A DNA stretch of 42,063 nucleotides, taken from contig JAURZI010000130.1 in NCBI GenBank assembly GCA_030653435.1, positions 1 to 42,063 on the forward strand, in the 5' to 3' direction. The notes beneath the pieces were generated by a model that was not told where the DNA came from, did not search any database, and worked only from the letters and a program-made list of their open reading frames with translations. Both the position numbers and the translations under genes were made by a program. The DNA comes from Methylovulum sp. (lineage in GTDB: Bacteria > Pseudomonadota > Gammaproteobacteria > Methylococcales > Methylomonadaceae). Positions 1 through 8,137 of the stretch are shown here, in pieces. Within the stretch, counting starts at the first letter, position 1; each line of letters begins with the position of its first letter.

Positions 1-159
1 GAGGCCGGCCGAAAAATGCCCGCCGGAGACGCTGACGGATTGCGTCAGGAATTCGCGCAGTTCCTTCGCTAGCGGTTTGAGCAGCTCTTTCGGGAGCTTG
101 CGGACATCGGCGGGGCTGGCTATGTCGTTGAGTAGCGGGTAGGGGTTTAATGTGTTCAT
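1..159 (-). CDS. dxs: 1-deoxy-D-xylulose-5-phosphate synthase, N-terminal fragment (runs off the window)
   Basis: The first 53 residues of a minus-strand gene are visible, starting at the ATG read from 159 and leaving the window at base 1. The residues NPYPLLNDIASPADVRKLP and the later SVSGGHFSAGL match the conserved N-terminus of DXS, where the family has YPLLD.I..P.DLR and GGHL.AGL. DXS is a thiamine-diphosphate enzyme that joins pyruvate and glyceraldehyde 3-phosphate in the first step of the MEP pathway. Its position downstream of the squalene and hopane genes fits, because MEP supplies the isoprenoid units. It begins 12 bases after the copD stop codon and could be co-transcribed with it. 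Only the N-terminus is seen, so intactness cannot be judged. Confidence 0.85.
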   Translation of the reverse strand, partial: MNTLNPYPLLNDIASPADVRKLPKELLKPLAKELREFLTQSVSVSGGHFSAGL

Positions 160-171
160 AGGCCTGTGAAG

Positions 172-1839
172 TTAATAAAGCGGTTCGCGGTAGAACATCA
201 GGATCAGACCGATCTGGAACAATGCGGCTACAGAAATAAAGCCCGCGATATCCTTGCCGGGTTTGTCCAGCTTTAATTCCAGCCAACGGCCGCAAGCGAG
301 TATCAATGACAAGACGCCCATAAAGGTGTGCCCTACCTGGATCAGGAATGCGCTTTTAGCCTGGAATCCGATATGTGAGTGGGTCAGCAGCATCAAACCG
401 CCGAACGCCGCCAGTATCGGAAAAAAATACGGTAAGCGGCTGTTTTGGTTGCGTGGCATGCGGGCAATCAGTTCGATGAGGCCTAGCACGAAGACGAGTA
501 AGGTGGCGATACGGTGTTGCAGCACTTCGCCGTTGTTAAAGGTGCTTTCCCAGAAGCCGATAGGGCCTAGCGGCCACGTTTCCGCATCGCTACGGAAGAA
601 CAGGAAAATGCCCAGGCCGACAAAGCCTATAGGCCAGTACCGGGTCAGATAAACAACATAGCGTTCGAGTCCGGAAAAAGCCGATGGCAAGCGTTTGACG
701 TATGACAGCATCGCAAAAAAACTCATCGTGGTCAGGAAAATACCGGCGATATTGTGATTGTAATCCGACCAGGCCGTGGCGGCTTCCGATGGCACTTGAC
801 CAATAATAGCAACCCGTCCGGCTTCACCGGCAATCAGCGCCTGGTGGGAAGGCGAGGCCGTCCTTGGGATGCGGGGCGTGAACATGTCCAGCACTTCCTG
901 CCAGCTGGCGGTCAGGTTGGGGATGTCTATCGCGGGTGGTTGCGAGGCGAGGCTGGCTGCGGTAAACAGCAGGGTGATCAAAACAAAAGATTCCGCTTCG
1001 ATATAGTAAGGCAAGCGGTAGGTTAACGTATGGTTGTTACGGGTGACGAAATAATCCTGAACCGCTGATTTATTGAGCCAAGCCAGCCCTAATGCCAGAC
1101 CCAGCAGGACAATTTTCACCATCAGCAAATTGCCGTAGCCGGTGCCGATAAAACCGTTCCAGCTATCGATATATTGCAAGGCCATCGGCAGTCCTGTCAG
1201 CAGGATAACGCCTACTGAGGCCATGCCGAATACGGAAAAACGTTTGAGTAGCAACGGCCATAAATCCGCAGCAATTTGTTGCTTGCTACGCATCATCCAG
1301 ATGTTGACCAGATGGAATACCCCACCGATCCAGGCGGCTGCACCGAGTTGATGGATGACGGTCAGTGCCATCAATACATACGGATTATCAAAACGTCCGG
1401 CGGCATGCACCAGCCATGCACCGGAAATAATCATCGGCACGGCAATCAGGCCGGCGGTTTGCCAATACTGTTTGGAATAGGGATTTTTGCTCAGCACCAC
1501 ATAACAATAAGTGGCGAGCACCAGCGTTAACATTGTGCGGATGATGCCGCCGATAAACTGCGTGGTCTCGGCAAATTCAGGGAATGGCCATTTGTCCAGT
1601 ACTGCGGTCATTAACCAGACTTTAAGGATGATTTTAAACAGCTGCGCGGCAGCCAGCGCAAAGCCGCCCGTATACATCAGCTTGACTGTCCTTTCCAGCA
1701 ACTGGGCTGAGTAAGCGGCTTCACGCTGCCAAGGGCGCAACACAAATAGCCCCCAAAACAGACTGCCGATGGCGAATGCAAAGCAAATCAGCGCAAAGCC
1801 GCCAATCAGGGAGTCAAGAAAATCAGCGATACCGGCCAT
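172..1839 (-). CDS. copD: CopD-family copper transport membrane protein
   Basis: This 555-residue protein is mostly hydrophobic, with about a dozen predicted membrane spans. The middle contains the CopD-type segment (near residues 270-300, YYIEAESFVLITLLFTAAS followed by an alanine/serine-rich helix), and conserved histidines sit in helices around residues 150-180 (HAAGRFDNPYV, HQLGAAAWIGGVFHLV). CopD proteins are inner-membrane partners of periplasmic CopC and are thought to help bring copper into the cytoplasm. A second hydrophobic block in the C-terminal 200 residues carries a histidine-rich helix (LLTHSHIGFQ), which makes this longer than the roughly 300-residue classical CopD. It lies 12 bases after copC on the same strand. 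Copper import is plausible in a methanotroph; direction of transport is inferred from the family, not shown by the sequence. Confidence 0.85.
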   Translation of the reverse strand: MAGIADFLDSLIGGFALICFAFAIGSLFWGLFVLRPWQREAAYSAQLLERTVKLMYTGGFALAAAQLFKIILKVWLMTAVLDKWPFPEFAETTQFIGGIIRTMLTLVLATYCYVVLSKNPYSKQYWQTAGLIAVPMIISGAWLVHAAGRFDNPYVLMALTVIHQLGAAAWIGGVFHLVNIWMMRSKQQIAADLWPLLLKRFSVFGMASVGVILLTGLPMALQYIDSWNGFIGTGYGNLLMVKIVLLGLALGLAWLNKSAVQDYFVTRNNHTLTYRLPYYIEAESFVLITLLFTAASLASQPPAIDIPNLTASWQEVLDMFTPRIPRTASPSHQALIAGEAGRVAIIGQVPSEAATAWSDYNHNIAGIFLTTMSFFAMLSYVKRLPSAFSGLERYVVYLTRYWPIGFVGLGIFLFFRSDAETWPLGPIGFWESTFNNGEVLQHRIATLLVFVLGLIELIARMPRNQNSRLPYFFPILAAFGGLMLLTHSHIGFQAKSAFLIQVGHTFMGVLSLILACGRWLELKLDKPGKDIAGFISVAALFQIGLILMFYREPLY

Positions 1840-1851
1840 GATTAAAACCTA

Positions 1852-2217
1852 TTATGGGGCGACAGTAAAATGGATGACGTCTTCGGTTAGATGGCCGTCG
1901 GCGGCGAACACCTTAAGTTTTAATGCGTAATCGCCGGGCGGCAAAGCCGGGACAGCAATGGTCATCTGGCCCTGCCGGTCGCCTCTGGCAATCTCTAAAG
2001 GACTGAGTTGGTCGCCTTTGCTGACGAGGAATACCTGTGACAAGCCCAGCTCTATTTTGGAATTAAAATTCAGGCTGACCTTGTCCGCCTGATGGGCATG
2101 GATAGGGGCGAGTTTTAATGAATAGTCAGTCACGACCGCATGGGCGCTGGCGACGGGTTGATAGCCGGCTAGTAATACCAGGCTTAATAGGCCGCTTATT
2201 TTTATATGGGCTTGCAT
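1852..2217 (-). CDS. copC: CopC-type periplasmic copper-binding protein
   Basis: This 121-residue protein starts with a clear signal peptide (residues 1-25, ending VASA). Cleavage there would leave His26 as the first residue of the mature protein. Asp107 and His109 (in AADGHLTED) fall at mature positions 82 and 84. This is the Cu(II) site of CopC proteins, in which the N-terminal amine and His1, an Asp and a second His bind copper. No methionine-rich Cu(I) loop is visible, so it looks like a Cu(II)-only CopC. The gene starts immediately after the hpnO stop codon and precedes copD by 12 bases, suggesting one transcript. It probably binds periplasmic copper and passes it to CopD. Confidence 0.9.
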   Translation of the reverse strand: MQAHIKISGLLSLVLLAGYQPVASAHAVVTDYSLKLAPIHAHQADKVSLNFNSKIELGLSQVFLVSKGDQLSPLEIARGDRQGQMTIAVPALPPGDYALKLKVFAADGHLTEDVIHFTVAP

Positions 2218-2218
2218 G

Positions 2219-3610
2219 TCAGTTTCCTTTTTTGCCTTTCAGTGCATGGCTGGCGAGATTTTTGCCTAACTCCCAGATGGAACCCGGCACTTGATGCGTA
2301 TCGGCAATGGTTTTGTCAAAAGCGTTGACGATACGGTCGCGGTCTTGTTGCGTTAAGTTTAATGGCGGCAACAGCTTGACGACATTCATGCCGTGCCCGG
2401 CGACTTGCGTCAGGATGTGATGCTCCTTAAACAACGGTATTGTAATCATCTGGCAGAACAGCCCTTTATTGGCAGCCTCCAGCATGGCCCAGGCCGCTTT
2501 TAGCGTCAGGCTTTTCGGCTGCTTGAATTCTATCGCAACCATCATGCCTTTGCCGCGGGCTTCTTTGAGGAATTCGTATTTGCCGGATAAGGCGTTCAGG
2601 CTGTCGATAATGTCGGTGCCTACTTTCGCGCTGTTTTCGACCAGCTTTTCTTCGGCCATGACATGTAAGGTCGCCAAGCCTGCCGCCATCGCCATATTGT
2701 TTTTCGAGAATGTCGAGCCGTGCACGACGGCCCTGTCCATACGGTTATACACGGTATCCATGATGTGTTGCGTCATTGCCACGCCACCGACCGGAATAAA
2801 GCCGCCCGATAAGGCTTTTGCCATGCAGATCATGTCCGGTTTGACCCCCCAGTGCTCAATGGCCCAGAATGTACCGGTACGTCCCAGGCCGGTCTGGACT
2901 TCATCGGCGACAAACAACGTGCCGTATTTTTTACATAAACGTTCCACTTCCGGTAAATAATGGTCGTCTGGGATGTTTACGCCTTTGCCTTGAATCGGTT
3001 CAACGATAAATGCGGCGACATCGTGATCACTCAATGAGGCTTCCAATGCGGCCAGATCGTTGAACGGCACTGCGCTGCAACCGGGTAGCAGGGGGCCGAA
3101 GCCTTCACGGAAAATGGCCTCGCCATTCAGCGATAAGGCACCCATCGTCAGGCCATGGTAGCCGTGTTCGCAGAAGACGATTTTTTCGCGCTTGGTCGTA
3201 TAACGGGCAAATTTAATGGCTGCTTCCACGGCTTCGGTGCCGGAATTGCAAAAGAACATCTTGTTGAGATTATCCGGCGTGGTCTTTAACAATTCCTGTG
3301 CCAGCAAACCGCTCAGCACCGACACATCGAGTTGCACCAGATTGGGCAATTCCAGCGTCAGCGTTTCTTTCAGCGCGTTGATGACGGTCGGGTGGTTGCG
3401 GCCTATGGCAAAGACCCCGAAGCCGCTGAGCAAGTCCAGGTATTCAGTGCCATTCTGGTCGTACAGGTATTGGCCTATCGCTTTTTTGTAATGGCGGTCA
3501 TAACCTATGGTTTTTAACACCCTAACCATTTGATTATTGAGAAACTGCTCGTGCAGATCGAATTTATCGGTGCTGTGCTGGGCAAAAAGATCGGCGATAC
3601 TGAAAGTCAT
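2219..3610 (-). CDS. hpnO: HpnO, class III aminotransferase for aminobacteriohopanepolyols
   Basis: The 463-residue product is a PLP-dependent class III (ornithine/acetylornithine-type) aminotransferase. Visible landmarks are CNSGTEAVEAAIKFAR (phosphate binding, residues 121-136), the glycine/histidine motif EHGYHGLTMGALS (148-160), the cofactor Asp236 in ADEVQTGLGRTG, and the Schiff-base Lys265 in MAKALSGG. HpnO proteins are known to be needed for aminobacteriohopanetriol formation, where the ribose-derived side chain is aminated. The family alone could equally be an ornithine transaminase, but the location directly behind hpnG and shc makes HpnO the best call. The start is the ATG at 3610; a 58-base gap separates it from hpnG and contains a small stem (AGCTTC/GAAGCT, 3644-3669). 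Confidence 0.85.
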   Translation of the reverse strand: MTFSIADLFAQHSTDKFDLHEQFLNNQMVRVLKTIGYDRHYKKAIGQYLYDQNGTEYLDLLSGFGVFAIGRNHPTVINALKETLTLELPNLVQLDVSVLSGLLAQELLKTTPDNLNKMFFCNSGTEAVEAAIKFARYTTKREKIVFCEHGYHGLTMGALSLNGEAIFREGFGPLLPGCSAVPFNDLAALEASLSDHDVAAFIVEPIQGKGVNIPDDHYLPEVERLCKKYGTLFVADEVQTGLGRTGTFWAIEHWGVKPDMICMAKALSGGFIPVGGVAMTQHIMDTVYNRMDRAVVHGSTFSKNNMAMAAGLATLHVMAEEKLVENSAKVGTDIIDSLNALSGKYEFLKEARGKGMMVAIEFKQPKSLTLKAAWAMLEAANKGLFCQMITIPLFKEHHILTQVAGHGMNVVKLLPPLNLTQQDRDRIVNAFDKTIADTHQVPGSIWELGKNLASHALKGKKGN

Positions 3611-3668
3611 GGTAGCTACTAAATTAACAAAGTTCAGGATAAAAGCTTCCGGCGTTTCGGACAGAAGC

Positions 3669-4388
3669 TCATTGGAGCTTATTAGGGAAATTGGTTAGCG
3701 CATCAAGCTGTCTGGCTACCCGTTTTAACGTCGATTTAGCGGCATTAAAATAAAATCCTAAGCGGATCAAGCCTGGCAATTCGACGGGGTGCAGGGCAAG
3801 AAACAAGAATAACCGACCCAGTACAATATCGCCTTCTGAGTTGGCGGCATAGCTAATAGCTCTGGGCAGATCCATACCGGCAGGGTCAACAATGGCCCTG
3901 ATAGAGAGGAAAGGCAGGGCTTTTTTTGTCGCCGCTTTTGCTACAGAGATACTTTCCATGTCGAGCGCGATAGCCTCCGTGATGAGTTGCAGGTGCAGCT
4001 TTTCCTTGCTCGATGAGATGATGTTCGCACTTTCTGTCAGGCTGCCTATATGCACTTTCATCTCAGCGGCCAGCAGATTTTTAGCGTAGTCGTGCCAGTT
4101 AGGGTTAACGGTTATTTCCGTGTCATCGGTATCAATCAGGCGGTCAGCCAAGGTCAGGTCGCCCGCTTGTAACGTGCTGTCCAGTGCTGCCGCGCAGCCC
4201 CAGCTGATGAGCTGGGTCGCGCCTTTACTGATCAATAATTCAGCGGCGGCACTCGCATTTTTTGCGCCGGCCCCTGAATAAGCGACTAATAACTTGTCGG
4301 CTATGAAGACACAATGCCCTTTATCAATTCGTTTTGATGTCAGGGTGGTGAGTTCTTCAGGCAGCGCGACGACAATACCGGTGATCAC
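3669..4388 (-). CDS. hpnG: HpnG, adenosylhopane nucleosidase/phosphorylase-like
   Basis: This 239-residue protein has the fold signature of the purine phosphorylase/MTA-SAH nucleosidase family: an N-terminal MITGIVVALPEE strand, YSGAGAKNASAAAELLI near residues 53-69, the ribose-binding ALDMESISVAKAA segment (residues 140-152), and an aspartate in VDPAGMDLP. HpnG removes adenine from adenosylhopane, the product of HpnH, to give the ribosyl or phosphoribosyl hopane that feeds bacteriohopanetetrol. The start codon is GTG and shares its G with the shc stop codon (TAGTG), so translation is probably coupled. Neighbouring shc and hpnO support the assignment. Whether the true reaction is hydrolysis or phosphorolysis cannot be read from sequence. 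Confidence 0.85.
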   Translation of the reverse strand: MITGIVVALPEELTTLTSKRIDKGHCVFIADKLLVAYSGAGAKNASAAAELLISKGATQLISWGCAAALDSTLQAGDLTLADRLIDTDDTEITVNPNWHDYAKNLLAAEMKVHIGSLTESANIISSSKEKLHLQLITEAIALDMESISVAKAATKKALPFLSIRAIVDPAGMDLPRAISYAANSEGDIVLGRLFLFLALHPVELPGLIRLGFYFNAAKSTLKRVARQLDALTNFPNKLQ

Positions 4389-6442
4389 TATCTATCGCCA
4401 GGGATGGTGTGTATGCCGTCAGCCAGCAGGGAACTGGCACGGCGATCGCCAGGGATGGTGTGCAGGCCGCTAACCGCTACGGAGTTGGTGCGACGGTTAA
4501 GTTCGTTGCGGTATTTGGCCAGCGCCCACAGCGGGAAGAATTTGTCATAACCATGATATTTGAGGTAAAACACTTTAGGAAAGCCAGGTGCGGTATAGCA
4601 TTTATCATTCCAGACCCCGTCGGCTTGCTGGTGGCGCAAGATGAAATCTATGCCCGCTTTCACTTCAGGGCTATGCGCTTCTCCGGCCGCCATCAGCCCC
4701 AACAGAGCCCACGCCGTTTGGAACGATGTGCTAAAGCGATATTTTCCGCGATAGTTGTCATCATGGTAGCTGTAATTGTCTTCACCCCAACCGCCATCGG
4801 CCCGTTGTACGCTTTTCAGCCATTGCACCGCTTTAGTGTAAATGGGGTCTGTTTTGGGCACGTTGGTTTGCTCTAAACCCGCTAAAACAGACCAGGTGCC
4901 GTAAATATAATTGGTTCCCCAGCGGCCAAACCAGGAGCCGTCAGCTTCCTGCTCGCTACGCAGATAAGCTATCGTGCGTTCCAAAATAGGCAAATATTCA
5001 TCGTGATCCTTGGCGACCCTTGCCATCAGCATCACGCAGCGGGCGCTGACGTCAGCCGTAGGCGGATCCAGTAATGCTCCGTGGTCGGCAAACGGGATTT
5101 CATTCAGATAATAGCAGGTGTTGTCGACATCAAAGGCGCCGTAGCCGCCATTTTTCGACTGCATGCCCGCTATCCAATGGGTTGCTCGGTGTATGGATTC
5201 ATCCAGGCCCGGCAGTTTGGAATCCGCCATTGCAAAAGCGACGACTGCGGTGTCGTCGACATCGGGGTAATGCGGGTTAGCAAACTGAAATGCCCAGCCG
5301 CCACCGGCAAGCTCCGGTTTTTTAATACGCCAGTCGCCGGGTTCGTCGGATAGTTGTTTCGATTTGAGCCAGTCGTAAGCGCGGTTAAGGCTGTTTTGAT
5401 GGGCTGACTTATCGGCTTCCTGCAATGCCAGGGCTGCCAGTGCCGTGTCCCAAACCGGCGATAAACAGGGTTGGCAATACGCGTCATGCTCATTGATAAC
5501 CAGCAGCTTATCTATTGCTTTGCGCGCCGTCACAACATGCTCATGGTCTTTCGGCATGCCTAACAGCAGCATGGCCTCATAAGAGTTGACCATCGCAGGG
5601 AAGATGCCGCCCAGACCGTCTTCGCCGTTAAGCCGTTCGATAAACCAGTCTTTGGCCTTTTCAATAGCCTTGCTACGCACGGCCTTGGGGATGAATGGCT
5701 GGGTCGCCCGGCCTAATTGATCCAGCCCCAAGAAAATTTTGTTCAGTAAGGTCCTTTCCGGGAAATAATGCCTTTCCTTGTCAGGGTGCGTAACGAACAG
5801 TTCCAATATATTGACTTTATGAGGGTTTTTAGCCGTCGCTTTTAAGGTACACAGGATAAACAAAGGGACCATCACGGTTCTTGACCAGTAGGACACTTTG
5901 TCCAGATGGAACGGGAACCAGTTGGGCAGCAACATGATTTCAACAGGTATATAAGGCACGCCGCGCCATGGCAGTTGTTCAAAAGTCGCCAGCGCAATGC
6001 GCGTGAATACATTGGCTTTGGCTGCGCCGCCCTGGCTCAGGATATAGTTTCTAAGGCGTGTCATGTGCGGTGCGTCTACAGCATCGCCAGCCATTTTTAA
6101 GGCGTAATAGACTTTTACGCTACCGCTAATATCACCAACACCCCCCGTGAACATTGCATAACTGCCGTCTTCAGATTGGCGTGACCTTAAGTGGTTGGCT
6201 ATTTTCGCCTGCAAGGTTTTATCAATGTCACCCAGATAGTGCATCATCATGATGTACTCTGACGGAATCGTACAATCGGCTTCCAATTCAAAAACCCAAA
6301 AACCTTCAGGATCTTGTTGGCTTAATAGTTGGCTCTGGGCTTCCTCAATGGCTTTGTTGAGGTCATAAGCATTGGAATGGATGGCCGCCGATGAGCTCGG
6401 CGAGTGGCTATTGTTTATTCGGTTAGTGGCATCGGTAAACAT
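4388..6442 (-). CDS. shc: Squalene-hopene cyclase
   Basis: The 684-residue product has the catalytic DXDD motif (Asp394-Val-Asp-Asp397), which protonates squalene, and several QW-type repeats such as QDPEGFWVFELEAD (residues 43-56), QEADGSWFGRWGTNY, QRADGGWGEDNY and QQADGVWND. These features identify the monotopic membrane enzyme that cyclises squalene to hopene/hopanol. Known bacterial cyclases are about 630-660 residues, so this one is long. The excess includes a serine-rich N-terminus (first 25 residues) and an odd C-terminus of about 40 residues beyond the last conserved part (FFPLWALAKYRNEL). That C-terminus contains the heptapeptide HTIPGDR twice, encoded by an 18-bp DNA repeat. It starts 9 bases after the squalene synthase stop codon and overlaps hpnG by one base. 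Confidence 0.95.
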   Translation of the reverse strand: MFTDATNRINNSHSPSSSAAIHSNAYDLNKAIEEAQSQLLSQQDPEGFWVFELEADCTIPSEYIMMMHYLGDIDKTLQAKIANHLRSRQSEDGSYAMFTGGVGDISGSVKVYYALKMAGDAVDAPHMTRLRNYILSQGGAAKANVFTRIALATFEQLPWRGVPYIPVEIMLLPNWFPFHLDKVSYWSRTVMVPLFILCTLKATAKNPHKVNILELFVTHPDKERHYFPERTLLNKIFLGLDQLGRATQPFIPKAVRSKAIEKAKDWFIERLNGEDGLGGIFPAMVNSYEAMLLLGMPKDHEHVVTARKAIDKLLVINEHDAYCQPCLSPVWDTALAALALQEADKSAHQNSLNRAYDWLKSKQLSDEPGDWRIKKPELAGGGWAFQFANPHYPDVDDTAVVAFAMADSKLPGLDESIHRATHWIAGMQSKNGGYGAFDVDNTCYYLNEIPFADHGALLDPPTADVSARCVMLMARVAKDHDEYLPILERTIAYLRSEQEADGSWFGRWGTNYIYGTWSVLAGLEQTNVPKTDPIYTKAVQWLKSVQRADGGWGEDNYSYHDDNYRGKYRFSTSFQTAWALLGLMAAGEAHSPEVKAGIDFILRHQQADGVWNDKCYTAPGFPKVFYLKYHGYDKFFPLWALAKYRNELNRRTNSVAVSGLHTIPGDRRASSLLADGIHTIPGDR
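4394..4462. repeat. 18-bp direct repeat at the 3' end of shc, with a GGCGATCGCC palindrome
   Basis: The 18-mer ATCGCCAGGGATGGTGTG occurs at 4394-4411 and again at 4445-4462, a spacing of 51 bases. In the shc reading frame both copies encode HTIPGD(R). The second copy is extended into the ten-base palindrome GGCGATCGCC (4441-4450). Spacing in multiples of three keeps the frame open. The pattern looks like a small duplicated or inserted module at the end of the gene. Confidence 0.8.
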
Positions 6443-6451
6443 GGCGAGTCC

Positions 6452-7669
6452 TTAAAAGTTTGATTCGGCTTGAGTCGGTTGCACAGATGCTGGTGACCTG
6501 CCCTCCGGGACATAAAGTGCAGTGTCAGCAACGATTGTCGATGGCTGTGTGTTCTTTGCGCCTTGCTGGGCATGGGCAGTAACCGATGTTTCATGCCGGG
6601 TTGTCGACAATAAGCTTCGGTATTGCCAGTCCGGGGACTGTAGGCCACGGCTGACTAAATTAAAAAGTAAATTGAGCATACCGTTGCTGCGCCCTGCCGC
6701 TTTTGTTACAAAAATAGTCGCTTTGACGCTGTTGCGCGTAATCTTGACTTGGTCGGAATGGCTGAAATCAATATGTTGCTTGATTTTTCTTAAGGTCAAG
6801 ACCGCCATGCCCAGCGCCCACAAACAAAAATTGCGGATACCCGTTTCATGGGCGGGAAGCAGTAACGTGTACTTAAGAGCATTAGCCAAATGTCCATGGG
6901 CGATGCTGACTAAATGTTCCAGGCCTTTCCTGAAGTATATGGAATGGGTTTCCGGTGTAAGGGTGTTAAGGTCAAAGCCGGTTTCTGTAAAAATGTCTTG
7001 AGGCAACCAACAAACACCACGCTGCGCGTCATCCCAGATGTCTTTTAAGATATTGGTCATTTGCAGGCCCTGTCCAAAAGAAACTGACAGTCGGAGCAGA
7101 TCTTCCTGATGCGCGTTGATTTCTGCCGAGTAATGGCAAAACAAGGTGGTAAGCATTTCGCCGACGCAACCGGCAACGTAATAGCAATAGTTGTCCATAT
7201 CGGCCAGCGTAGGCAGGCCACCGCGCAAATTTAACGCCTGAAAAACCGGCATACCCTCTGCCATGGTGTCTACACACGCGGCCAAGGCGGCTATTTGGTC
7301 GGGTTCAAACGTATGAGTAATTTGGATCACTCTTGGCAACACATGGATGAGCGTGTGTTCGGCCGGAATAGTCAGTTCGGACAGCAATGGCGCCAGTTCT
7401 ACGGCAAAGGCTTCGGAATTGTCGCCGGTTTTTACAACATTAATGAATTCGGTACAGAAATAATGTTTTTGCCTAGGTGATAGCGACACTTCATCCTCAA
7501 TCGTGTCAACAATGCGGCAAAGCAAATAGGCGTTGGCAACCGGGCGGTATAGTTGGGGCGGCAATTGCGGGATAGTGAGGGCAAAAGTCCTGGAAACGCC
7601 TTCAAGCAAAGCGGCCTGAAAGTCGTCATCTGACAGTTGGCTGAGTAATTTTGGGTTTTCCAGAGACAT
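6452..7669 (-). CDS. sqs: Squalene synthase (farnesyl-diphosphate farnesyltransferase type)
   Basis: From the ATG at 7669 the product is 405 residues. It carries both aspartate-rich motifs of head-to-head prenyl synthases: DTIEDE (residues 55-60) and DIWDD (210-214), which bind the Mg-diphosphates of two farnesyl diphosphates. The sequence around them (YLLCRIVDTIEDE, SFGQGLQMTNILKDIWDD) is of the FDFT/squalene synthase type. The conserved core ends near residue 340 and is followed by a 60-residue polar tail that looks disordered. The frame is open to a TTG at 7762, and ATGs also occur at 7687 and 7684; none has a strong ribosome site, so the start is uncertain. Because one such enzyme sits directly upstream of shc, squalene is likely made here without HpnC, HpnD and HpnE, none of which is in the window. 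Confidence 0.88.
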   Translation of the reverse strand: MSLENPKLLSQLSDDDFQAALLEGVSRTFALTIPQLPPQLYRPVANAYLLCRIVDTIEDEVSLSPRQKHYFCTEFINVVKTGDNSEAFAVELAPLLSELTIPAEHTLIHVLPRVIQITHTFEPDQIAALAACVDTMAEGMPVFQALNLRGGLPTLADMDNYCYYVAGCVGEMLTTLFCHYSAEINAHQEDLLRLSVSFGQGLQMTNILKDIWDDAQRGVCWLPQDIFTETGFDLNTLTPETHSIYFRKGLEHLVSIAHGHLANALKYTLLLPAHETGIRNFCLWALGMAVLTLRKIKQHIDFSHSDQVKITRNSVKATIFVTKAAGRSNGMLNLLFNLVSRGLQSPDWQYRSLLSTTRHETSVTAHAQQGAKNTQPSTIVADTALYVPEGRSPASVQPTQAESNF

Positions 7670-8137
7670 TTGAATGGCGCCCATCATTTTGGCTATTGAC
7701 CCGTAAGGTTTCAGTGTTAGTGAAGGCAATAATAGACTGTTTGTTGGTATTTTGCAAAGCAATGTTGTTTTATTGCTAATGCTGATATTTAAAGGGTTTG
7801 GTGAGCATGTATATGGAATAAAAACAGCAATTTAATCGTTTGTGTTGTATTTGTGGTAATAACGTCAAAATGATACGCTAAGCACTTGTTTGCGGGGTCT
7901 GTGCGTAAAAATCTGGAGTCGCCGGTTAAAAGATAGTATTCTAGTTGGTAATAGCTAAGCGATTGTATTATATAAAACCCTGTGCAGAATTCTGGCTTGG
8001 ATGGGCAAGTGATCTCAGGTGGTTGTAATTTAGTCACTGTTATTTGTTTGTTGTTTTATTGCTACATGCTTATTATTTGTAATCATTCAAGGTGGCTTGT
8101 TATGCAAGTTGCCGTCAGTCACTTTTTGGGGGTTTGT
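7670..8137. promoter_or_regulatory. Divergent intergenic region between squalene synthase and hpnH
   Basis: These 468 bases separate the two arms of the hopanoid locus and must carry both promoters unless the frames extend upstream. The region is AT-rich. It contains an exact 16-base direct repeat, TGTTGTTTTATTGCTA, at 7763-7778 and 8049-8064, one copy near each gene. Short open frames on both strands here have no ribosome site or recognisable product. I did not find a convincing -35/-10 pair. Confidence 0.5.

Noticed and set aside
7670-7762. N-terminal extension of squalene synthase to a TTG codon
   Set aside because: The added residues do not resemble the family and no ribosome site precedes the TTG.
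7789-8037. 82-residue minus-strand frame between squalene synthase and hpnH
   Set aside because: It is AT-rich, lacks a ribosome site and has no recognisable pattern; likely non-coding.
7982-8137. 52-residue N-terminal extension of HpnH
   Set aside because: Family members begin at the MGVPL-like start, which has its own ribosome site at 8138.
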